The notes under the pieces are model-generated. The model saw only the letters and a list, made by a program, of their open reading frames with translations, was not told the origin of the DNA and made no database searches. A stretch of DNA of 64,000 bases from Planctomycetia bacterium (lineage in GTDB: Bacteria > Planctomycetota > Planctomycetia > Pirellulales > JALHLM01): positions 37,817-101,816 of the forward strand of contig JAWXBP010000246.1 of assembly GCA_034440135.1 (NCBI GenBank), in the 5' to 3' direction. The translations under genes and the position numbers were made by a program. Of this stretch, positions 18,134-24,588 are shown piece by piece (position 1 is the first letter of the stretch; the number at the start of each line of letters is the position of its first letter).

Positions 18134-18421
18134 TCAATCCACATCAAAGAAGTGAACGGTTACCAATTTCGCAAGGTCGCTCCGTTGCATGTATGCCCAT
18201 ACAGCCTTGAACTCGGTCCCGTCAGGCAGTATTTCGCGAACTTCCACCGTTGGATTGGGCTGCGAATCCTGATTCTCACGCAAGCATGCGCCGTCTTCGA
18301 GCCCTACGACGGCCTGCCATTCCATTATACCGCGAAGTTCCAGCCGTTCGGAAGCATGCTGACCGATAACATAGCGTTCCTCGCGAACAAGGCGTCGCAA
18401 ATGCTCGAAAAGGCGGGACAT
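18134..18421 (-). CDS. DUF4258 domain protein (RelE-fold-like, possible toxin)
   Basis: A 95-residue protein from ATG 18421; a longer frame to 18490 would overlap the upstream ATP-grasp gene and is less likely. The pattern YVIGQHASERLELRGIMEWQ, the central VEVREILPDGTEFKAVWAYM and the end LAKLVTVHFFD fit DUF4258, whose members have a compact RelE-like fold and often pair with antitoxins. It lies 34 bases after the RimK-type gene and 3 bases before its partner. A role in toxin-antitoxin biology is a family-level inference. Confidence 0.7.
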   Translation of the reverse strand: MSRLFEHLRRLVREERYVIGQHASERLELRGIMEWQAVVGLEDGACLRENQDSQPNPTVEVREILPDGTEFKAVWAYMQRSDLAKLVTVHFFDVD

Positions 18422-18455
18422 AGACGATTCCCATTCAACCAATTGTTCGGCCCTG

Positions 18456-19925
18456 TTACGCCCTCGCCAGCCCCGCCTTCCGGCTTTCAATCCGTTCCAG
18501 GAACACCTCCATGATGCGGCGATAGAGTTCTTCGCGGAGGATTGAATCTTCGAAGCCGGAGTCGATGTTGGGGTTGTCGTTCACCTCGATGACGTAGCAT
18601 TCCTTGCCGGATTGCTTGAGGTCGACCCCGTAGAGGCCGTCGCCGATCAGGTTGGCGGCTTTGAGCGCCGTGCGCATGACGTTCCGAGGCGCGAGCTCGG
18701 CCGGCATGGTTTCCACCTTGCCGTACTCATGCTTGCCGGGGCCCTCGCTCTTGCGGATTTGCCAGTGCTTGGGCGCCATGTGGTATTTGCAGGCGAACAG
18801 CGGGCGCTGGTCGAAGATGGTGATCCGCCAATCGAAATCGGTCGGCAGGAATTCCTGCGCGACGACCAGGTCGGATTTGCCGAGGAATTCCTCGCATTGC
18901 GCGGCCAAGTCCTCCTCGTTCTCGGCCTTGACGACGCCGCGCGAGAACGAGGAATCGGGCTGCTTCAGCACGCACGGAAAGCCCAACTGGCTGCCGATTT
19001 CTTCGATGTTGTCGCGATGGACAATCAGCGTGCGCGGGATCGGCACTTTGTGGCGCGCGAGTAACTCCGCCAGATAGACCTTGTTCGAGCACTTCATAAT
19101 CGACTCGGGGTCGTCGACCACGACGAGCCCTTCGATCGCCGCGCGGCGGGCGAAGCGATAGGTGTGGTGGTTGACCTGCGTCGTCTCGCGAATGAACAGC
19201 GCGTCGAACTCGGCGATGCGGCCATAGTCGTCGCGGGTGATCAGTTCCGCGCCGAGCTTCATTGATTCCGCGGCTTTGATGAACTTCTGAATCGCCTTGC
19301 TGTTCGACGGCGGCAACTCTTCGTCGGGATTGGTGAGGATCGCCAGGTCGTATTTCGGCGCGGTTTTCTTTTTGAACGCCGCGGTGCGACCGGCGAAATG
19401 CTCGTTGGCCGTCTGGAACACGAACGGGCGGTGCTGCATGGGGATATCGCCCACCGGCACCGGCGTGATGTTGCGCAGCGTCCATTTGCCGTTGCGCGTG
19501 AACTGCGCGCGGAGCATCGGCGCGTGGAACAGATTGAACAACTCGCGCGAGAGTTTGTCGTACCGCTTGGCCAGGTTGCGGCCGAAGTAGATGCTCAGCG
19601 TGAACTTGTCGGACTGGATCGGCGACAGGCTCTGCTGGATCAGTTCGTCCAGGTCATCGGACACCATCCGCACGACCGTCTGCGACTTCATGTCCTGCAC
19701 GGCGGTGATATCCGGCAATGGTCGATGCCCGCGCGCCGTCGCCAGCAGCGTGACGTAATAGCCCGTGCTCTGGTAGCGGTAGGAACGGCAGAGGTTCAGG
19801 AGTTTGACGCCGCGCATCTCGCCGTATTCCGGCTTGGTGAGATACGAGCGTGCCCCGACCACTTCGGCCCCTTCGACTTTGAAGGGCCATTCCTTGACGT
19901 TATTGACTACGATCAGAATCGGCAT
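18456..19925 (-). CDS. RimK-type ATP-grasp ligase with RLAN N-terminal domain
   Basis: A 489-residue ATP-grasp enzyme. The first half, from MPILIVVNNVKEWPF to about residue 200, matches the RimK-like ATP-grasp N-terminal (RLAN) domain, including SYLTKPEYGEMRGVKLLNLCRSY written in part here. The second half is the ATP-grasp fold: VYLAELLARHKVPIPRTL, PCVLKQPDSSFSRGVVK, VVAQEFLPTDFDWRITIFD and the metal-binding YVIEVNDNPNID. Such enzymes join a carboxylate, often glutamate, to an amine with ATP. The C39-like peptidase upstream overlaps it by 26 bases, a pairing known from comparative genomics as a peptide modification system. The substrate is unknown. Confidence 0.88.
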   Translation of the reverse strand: MPILIVVNNVKEWPFKVEGAEVVGARSYLTKPEYGEMRGVKLLNLCRSYRYQSTGYYVTLLATARGHRPLPDITAVQDMKSQTVVRMVSDDLDELIQQSLSPIQSDKFTLSIYFGRNLAKRYDKLSRELFNLFHAPMLRAQFTRNGKWTLRNITPVPVGDIPMQHRPFVFQTANEHFAGRTAAFKKKTAPKYDLAILTNPDEELPPSNSKAIQKFIKAAESMKLGAELITRDDYGRIAEFDALFIRETTQVNHHTYRFARRAAIEGLVVVDDPESIMKCSNKVYLAELLARHKVPIPRTLIVHRDNIEEIGSQLGFPCVLKQPDSSFSRGVVKAENEEDLAAQCEEFLGKSDLVVAQEFLPTDFDWRITIFDQRPLFACKYHMAPKHWQIRKSEGPGKHEYGKVETMPAELAPRNVMRTALKAANLIGDGLYGVDLKQSGKECYVIEVNDNPNIDSGFEDSILREELYRRIMEVFLERIESRKAGLARA

Positions 19926-20655
19926 GTTCCGGGGTCCGACGCTTCGTGCGTGGTTCGATGATCAAGAGGTTCGCGTCGTGGGTGACCACGCCCAACAAGA
20001 TGGCGCCAATCACACGATCGATGCTCACGAGGTACTCGCAGGTTTCCGACAACGGATTCGGGAACAACGGATCGGCGACCAGCACTTCGCGGGTCTCACG
20101 GTTGTAACCGGCAAGAATGACGAAGTGACCGGCGGGTTGTCCGCGGATGTCATCGTCAATTTGTTCAGGACCGTACTCGCGGCACGAGCGATGCAAGTAC
20201 GTCGAGCTGAGCCCCGTGATGATTGGCCGGCCGGTGTTGAGATACCGGCGGACAAGCGCGGTCGTCAAATCCTCGAAACGCAGCCGGCCGCCGTGCTCCA
20301 AGTATTCGATGTAGGCCTTGCTCGCGAACTGCAGACGGCGCTTTTTCGTCTTGAACGCCATCTGGGCGCGCAGGCGATTCGCCAACTCCTCCGCGGATAG
20401 TTCCCGTTCGAACCAACTCGGGTCGAACACGGGCAGGTTATAGGTGAAGATTTTCGCCGCGTAGTCGCGCTTCAGGGCGTCGCACGCCAGCCAGACCGCC
20501 AGTGTGCCGCCATCGTCCAGTTTCGGGATGCCGGCGATCAAGGCGTCGAGCGGCAACTCCAGCCCGTAATACCGATAAATGGCATGTAGACAGGTCGGGC
20601 CGCACGTTTCATCGTCCGGCTGCCGCAAGATGTCGATGCGCAGCTTGGTCTCCAC
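19900..20655 (-). CDS. C39-like (papain-fold) cysteine peptidase
   Basis: A 251-residue cytoplasmic protein without a signal peptide. The opening LRIDILRQPDDETCGPTCLH gives the Q...C-G peptidase C39 signature with likely nucleophile Cys18. His177 in AGHFVILAGYN and Asp195 in VLVADPLFPN complete the expected triad. GGAGGGGG is about 11 bases upstream of ATG 20655. Its end overlaps the RimK-type ligase by 26 bases, so the two are probably translationally coupled. The pair would make and cleave, or make and mature, an unusual peptide bond; in other bacteria a GNAT domain can be fused to such peptidases, but none is seen here. Confidence 0.82.
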   Translation of the reverse strand: METKLRIDILRQPDDETCGPTCLHAIYRYYGLELPLDALIAGIPKLDDGGTLAVWLACDALKRDYAAKIFTYNLPVFDPSWFERELSAEELANRLRAQMAFKTKKRRLQFASKAYIEYLEHGGRLRFEDLTTALVRRYLNTGRPIITGLSSTYLHRSCREYGPEQIDDDIRGQPAGHFVILAGYNRETREVLVADPLFPNPLSETCEYLVSIDRVIGAILLGVVTHDANLLIIEPRTKRRTPEHADSDRSQ

Positions 20656-20820
20656 CCGCCCAGACCCCCTCCGTAGTCAGTCCCTCGACGCTCCGTCTGT
20701 GAGGATGGCTCCTCAACCCTGGCATTGTAGTGGTCGGGGGGATCGGCGTGAATGCGGCTTTCGTTGTACCGGAGGCCCGGCGATTTGCTCTAAAGCGAGT
20801 CGGCGCCGCGAATGTGCCTT

Positions 20821-20845
20821 CTGCAGCCGGGGTCTGTGACCTATA
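20821..20845 (-). repeat. degenerate copy of the CCGAGGTC palindrome
   Basis: CTGCAGCCGGGGTCTGTGAC (20821-20840) resembles the reverse complement of the repeat at 20926-20950 but has lost perfect pairing. The whole 20656-21117 interval between the divergent peptidase and infA genes holds only these repeats and the infA leader. Confidence 0.4.
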
Positions 20846-20925
20846 GGGGGGAGGACACGGCGACCCAATAAATCGTCGTCGCGGATCCCGGCGCAGGGCG
20901 AATGGTGCGTTCGTGGACAGCGCGG

Positions 20926-20950
20926 CCGAGGTCACAGACCTCGGCTACAG
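20926..20950 (+). repeat. CCGAGGTC-ACA-GACCTCGG palindrome, copy 2
   Basis: Exact 25-base copy of 8481-8505, including the CTACAG tail, preceded here by GG. It lies 168 bases upstream of infA. Confidence 0.75.
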
Positions 20951-21117
20951 AAGTCGGAAGTGGGACGGAGAGGATTCAATTGCCCTTATTGGCCTAGCCG
21001 CACCAGTTTACGCAACGTGCTATAAAGTATAAGATACGCGAATCTCGCAATATTTGAGCCAACCGTCGGCGGGCGAGTCGCGGGGCAAGTTCCGGTCACA
21101 GAGGGCGCTGTAAGCCT

Positions 21118-21345
21118 ATGGCAGAAAAGCAAAAAGAAGAAGGTCTCGAAGTCGAAGGCGTCGTGACGCAAGCGTTGGCGAATACCCGCTTTCGCGTCAC
21201 CATCGACGGCGGCCACGTCGTCACCGCTCACGTCGCGGGAAAAATGCGCAAGAATTTCATTCGCATCGTGCCCGGCGATCGGGTCAAAGTCGAGTTGTCG
21301 CCGTACGACCTGACCAAGGGTCGAATCACGTTCCGCGAGCGGTAA
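21118..21345 (+). CDS. infA: translation initiation factor IF-1
   Basis: A 75-residue OB-fold protein with the IF-1 pattern [53 protein letters not shown] (given here in family terms) and the terminal F-R-E-R. IF-1 binds the 30S A-site during initiation and enhances IF-2 and IF-3. The N-terminus is extended by an acidic-basic MAEKQKEEG. An AT-rich TATAAAGTATAAG at 21021-21033 is the most promoter-like sequence upstream, but no matching -35 box is visible. It stands alone rather than in a ribosomal protein operon. Confidence 0.95.
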   Translation: MAEKQKEEGLEVEGVVTQALANTRFRVTIDGGHVVTAHVAGKMRKNFIRIVPGDRVKVELSPYDLTKGRITFRER

Positions 21346-21473
21346 TCGCGCCGCTCGCCAGCCGGTACGCCGGGGCGCCTGCCGCATGATTCTTAGGACG
21401 CCGTTCGGTGTTCCGCGTTCGCTGCGCGTGTTGCATTTTCCGCTTGCTCATCTCGTCGCCAAGGGTTCAAGCC

Positions 21474-22793
21474 ATGCGCTCTATCGTGCTCGCTGCGATT
21501 TGCTTGCTCGTTGCGAACGCGTCTGTTCATGCGCAGGACGAACGGACCAAGCGTTTGAACGAAGACCGGGCCGCGTTCGAGTCCTCGGAACAATGGTATT
21601 ACAACGACCTGGAACGCGGTTTCGCCGAGGCGCGCAAGTCGGGCAAGCCGTTGCTGGTGGTGCTGCGGTGTGTCCCTTGCGAGGCCTGCAAGGTGTTCGA
21701 CGAGCAGGTCGCGCACGAAGACCCGCGGATCAAGCCGCTGCTGGAACAATTTGTCTGCGTGCGGGTGATCAAGACGAACGGGCTCGATCTCAGCCTGTTT
21801 CAATCCGACTTCGATCAGAGCTTCGCCGTGTTCATGCTGAATGCGGATCGGACGATCTACGGCCGCTACGGCACGCGCCCGGAAACGGAATCGCAGGAAA
21901 CCGAGATGTCGTTGGAAGGCTTTGCCGACACGTTGCGGCAGGGCCTCGAACTACACCAAGGCTATCCCCGCAATCGCGATCGACTGGCCGCTAAGACGCC
22001 GGGCAAGCCGCGCTATGCGTTACCGGAGGATCTGCCGGAATTGCAGAAGTACCGCGAGTTCGCCAAGGTCGAAAAACTGGAAACGCGGATGTGCATCCAT
22101 TGCCACCAGATTCGCGAGGCGGAGCGGCTGGAATACCGCAAACGCGGCGCGGCGATTCCGCTGGAAACGCTATTCACCTGGCCGGCCACCACGGCATTGG
22201 GCTTTGCCCTCGATCCGAACACCTCCGCGACGGTGGCCGACGTGACGAAGGGGTCGCCAGCGGAACAAGCCGGGCTGCGGCCGGACGACCGGTTAATCGC
22301 CGTGGACGGGCAGGCGGTGATTTCGCTGGCGGACGTCAAATGGGCGCTGGACCAAGCCGGCGACAAACTTGAAGTCGCCGTTGAATTGGAACGCGACGAC
22401 ATGCCGTTGACGCTGGCCTTGCCGCTGGCCAAGAACTGGCGGGCGAAGTCCGACATTTCCTCGCGCGTGACGACTTGGGACCTGCGCCGGATGGTTACGG
22501 GCGGTTTGGTGTTGGAATCCCTCGATGACGAGACGCGGACCGAGCTGAAATTGAGCCAGGTCGAGTTGGCCCTCCGCGTGAAGTATGTCGGACAATACGG
22601 CGAGCACGCGGCCGGCAAGCAGGCTGGTTTTCAGGAGGGAGACATCATCGTCGAATTTGACGGCATGATTCGGCGCTGGCGCGAAACGGACCTGATCGCC
22701 TACGGCCTCACGGAGCGCCGGCGCGGCGATTCGGTCGCCGTCACGATTTTGCGCGACGGCCAGCACCTCGAACGCAAGTTGCCGATGCAGTAA
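21474..22793 (+). CDS. exported thioredoxin-fold/PDZ protein with a CXXCH motif
   Basis: A 439-residue protein from ATG 21474, chosen because it begins the signal peptide MRSIVLAAICLLVANASVHA; an upstream in-frame ATG at 21408 adds unlikely sequence. Residues about 40-160 look like a thioredoxin fold with CVPCEAC (Cys66, Cys69, Cys72). A haem c-type motif CIHCH follows at 207-211. Residues about 235-310 form a PDZ domain (VTKGSPAEQAGLRPDDRLIA) and the C-terminal part a second PDZ-like region (AGKQAGFQEGDIIVEFDG). It may be a periplasmic redox or protein-quality protein. The combination is seen in planctomycetes, but I know of no assigned function. The nitrilase gene follows after 9 bases. Confidence 0.75.
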   Translation: MRSIVLAAICLLVANASVHAQDERTKRLNEDRAAFESSEQWYYNDLERGFAEARKSGKPLLVVLRCVPCEACKVFDEQVAHEDPRIKPLLEQFVCVRVIKTNGLDLSLFQSDFDQSFAVFMLNADRTIYGRYGTRPETESQETEMSLEGFADTLRQGLELHQGYPRNRDRLAAKTPGKPRYALPEDLPELQKYREFAKVEKLETRMCIHCHQIREAERLEYRKRGAAIPLETLFTWPATTALGFALDPNTSATVADVTKGSPAEQAGLRPDDRLIAVDGQAVISLADVKWALDQAGDKLEVAVELERDDMPLTLALPLAKNWRAKSDISSRVTTWDLRRMVTGGLVLESLDDETRTELKLSQVELALRVKYVGQYGEHAAGKQAGFQEGDIIVEFDGMIRRWRETDLIAYGLTERRRGDSVAVTILRDGQHLERKLPMQ

Positions 22794-22802
22794 CCTGAGG
22801 GC

Positions 22803-23828
22803 ATGCCAAACTGCGATCGCTACTACGCCGCCGCGTGCCAGCTCGACCTGCCGAATCCCCAGTCGCGCGATGAAATCCCGGCGCGCGTGCAACATCTGCT
22901 GGCGATGGTCGATCGCGCGGTGCAAGGTTATGAGCCGTTCTTTCCGGTGCGGTTGATCGTCTTCCCGGAATTCGCCCATGCGGCGCCAATCTACGCCAGC
23001 GTCGCGGAGTTGCGCGACCGGCTGGCCGTCGAGTTGCCTGGCGAACATACGGATGCCTATGTGCGCCGCGCGAAGGAGCTGGGAGTCTACGTTCAGACCG
23101 GCAGCTTCTTGGAAGTCGATCGCGCGTGGCCGGGGCACGTGTTCAATACGACGTGTTTGATCGGTCCCACGGGGTTGCTGGCGAAGTATCGCAAGGTCCA
23201 TACTTGGATTCCCTGGGAACTGCACACCAGCCCGCATGATCTGCCGGAATACACGGACGCGATCTATCCCGTCGTGGAAACGGAAATCGGGCGGCTCGGC
23301 GCGGCGATTTGTTACGACTGGCTATTCCCCGAGGCGATTCGCCAACTCGCCTTGGCCGGCGCAGAAGTGTTGATTCGCGTTTCGGCTTATATGGATCCCT
23401 GGGGTACGGCGCAGCCGCTCGATTGGTGGACGCTGGTGAATCGCGTCCGCGCGTTGGAGAATATGGCCTACGTCGTGGCCGCGAACCAAGCGGCGCGATT
23501 GGAAAACTATCCGCCGTTCAGTTGGCCAGGCGGCAGCATGGTTGTCGACTACGACGGCCGCATCCTCGCGCAAGCGGAACCAGGCGGCGGCGACCGGATT
23601 GTCGTCGGCCCCATCGATCTCGCGGCGCTGCGCGCGGAACGCGAGCGTCGACGCGGGCACCACATGCTTTCACAACTGCGGATGGAGACGTATCGCACCT
23701 ACAACGCGTCGATCTATCCGGCCACGACCGCCGCGGAACAACCGCACGACGCTGCCCAAATTGAAGCCAACATTGCCGAGGCAAAACGACGGTGGAATTC
23801 ACGCGCCGACGGGCCGCCAGAAGCGTAG
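22803..23828 (+). CDS. carbon-nitrogen hydrolase (nitrilase superfamily)
   Basis: A 341-residue amidase/nitrilase-fold enzyme of the cytoplasm. The catalytic triad is visible: Glu56 in VFPEFAHAAP, Lys131 in KYRKVHTW and Cys170 in GAAICYDWLFPE. It hydrolyses amide or nitrile C-N bonds; the ENMAYVVAANQA and WPGGSMVVDYDGRILA segments are typical of N-carbamoyl/aliphatic amidase branches, but the substrate cannot be named. It lies nine bases after the thioredoxin/PDZ gene and is probably cotranscribed with it. The C-terminal 60 residues, rich in Arg and Glu, extend past the core fold. Confidence 0.88.
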   Translation: MPNCDRYYAAACQLDLPNPQSRDEIPARVQHLLAMVDRAVQGYEPFFPVRLIVFPEFAHAAPIYASVAELRDRLAVELPGEHTDAYVRRAKELGVYVQTGSFLEVDRAWPGHVFNTTCLIGPTGLLAKYRKVHTWIPWELHTSPHDLPEYTDAIYPVVETEIGRLGAAICYDWLFPEAIRQLALAGAEVLIRVSAYMDPWGTAQPLDWWTLVNRVRALENMAYVVAANQAARLENYPPFSWPGGSMVVDYDGRILAQAEPGGGDRIVVGPIDLAALRAERERRRGHHMLSQLRMETYRTYNASIYPATTAAEQPHDAAQIEANIAEAKRRWNSRADGPPEA

Positions 23829-23948
23829 TATTCAGTGGCGAATGGACGTCGGCTTGATTTCCTGCCGGCGAAGTTTGCCCAACGCCTATGACCCGATCAG
23901 GGGAGGGCATATTCCCCCAAGAATTTTGGTGAGAAACCCGGAATCTAA

Positions 23949-23976
23949 TTGACGGAGGGGGAGGCGCTCTGATAAC
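23949..23976 (+). promoter_or_regulatory. candidate sigma70 promoter for the structured RNA
   Basis: TTGACG at 23949-23954 and GATAAC at 23971-23976 are separated by 16 bases. Transcription would begin near 23983, about 345 bases before the intrinsic terminator at 24296-24328. Confidence 0.4.
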
Positions 23977-23982
23977 GATAGA

Positions 23983-24328
23983 GTGTGTTGTGCGATACCT
24001 GTCGTCCGCATCCTTGAATTCGAAAGGAGGGCTGCCGTGCAGAGTCCGCCGGACAGTTTTGTCGGAGGAGCCGAGCCTTAGGCCCACGACGAGCGGCCCC
24101 GTACCTGGCAGGCCGATTGCCTGCCGGCACAGCGTGTGACGGCCAGCGCCGCTCACACCCGCTTGCCGCCTTAAAGGTCGGCCGCTGCGAATGACCTGGT
24201 CCCGCTCCTCCGATGTTTGCCAGCGTGAGTTTTTGGTACGAACTATTCCTCCCAACCTCATGTTGTAGTCCACCAACTTTCAACGCCTTTTTTCGACCCT
24301 CCGAGCCCTCTGGCCCGGAGGGTTTTTT
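23983..24328 (+). ncRNA. candidate structured non-coding RNA of unknown class
   Basis: The 760-base gap after the nitrilase gene contains a region with strong base-pairing. An outer 10-bp helix pairs TCGGAGGAGC (24062-24071) with GCTCCTCCGA (24204-24213). Inside it AGCGGCC (24092-24098) pairs with GGCCGCT (24180-24186). Within that are two hairpins: GGCAGGC-CGATT-GCCTGCC (24107-24125), and GTGTGACGGC-CAGC-GCCG-C-TCACAC (24134-24158), which has one bulged C. The transcript would end at a strong intrinsic terminator. Upstream, AAAGGAGG at 24024-24031 precedes GTG 24037 and a 14-codon frame ending at TAG 24079-24081, which may be a leader peptide or chance. I see no RNase P, tmRNA or SRP signature. 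It may be a riboswitch for the exporter downstream or an independent RNA. Confidence 0.5.
24296..24328 (+). terminator. intrinsic terminator
   Basis: ACCCTCCG (24296-24303) pairs with CGGAGGGT (24316-24323) across a 12-base loop and runs into six T at 24323-24328. It ends the candidate RNA, or alternatively read-through from the nitrilase operon. Confidence 0.85.
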
Positions 24329-24405
24329 CGTGCGCGGACCGGGAAGCTGCGGAGTGCTGGCGATTTAGCGAGACGAGAGAAGGCTTCCATCGCATCGCTT
24401 ATTCC

Positions 24406-24470
24406 AAGCCCAGGGAAGGCCGCCATTGACTATGGTGATAGAAAAGTCTCCGAGGGCCTTCCCTGGGCTT
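24406..24470. repeat. AAGCCCAGGGAAGG hairpin element, copy 2
   Basis: A 65-bp element with perfect 16-bp inverted ends AAGCCCAGGGAAGGCC and GGCCTTCCCTGGGCTT. Interior AAAAGTCTCCGAGG resembles the other copies. It lies between the terminator and the exporter gene. Confidence 0.85.
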
Positions 24471-24588
24471 AACGGCGAAAATCATTGCTTTTCTAAAGTG
24501 TCCGGCGAGATTTCCGGCCTTGGTCGCCCCCTGGGCTTCTGTTACAAACTGCCCGGTTTGTCAGATCAGCCAGGGACGGCTTGCGACG

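Noticed and set aside
17321..18514. 397-codon open frame on the plus strand across the three small minus-strand genes
   Set aside because: The minus-strand DUF4258 pattern is recognisable and the minus genes have tight spacing; the plus frame has no recognisable domain.
23518..24276. 252-codon minus-strand frame over the end of the nitrilase gene and the RNA candidate
   Set aside because: It overlaps the conserved nitrilase C-terminal part and shows no domain or ribosome site.
23983..24328. RNase P RNA, tmRNA or SRP RNA
   Set aside because: Landmark sequences (GAGGAAAGTCC, the GGGGCTGA... tmRNA start, GGAAGCAGCC) were not found on either strand.
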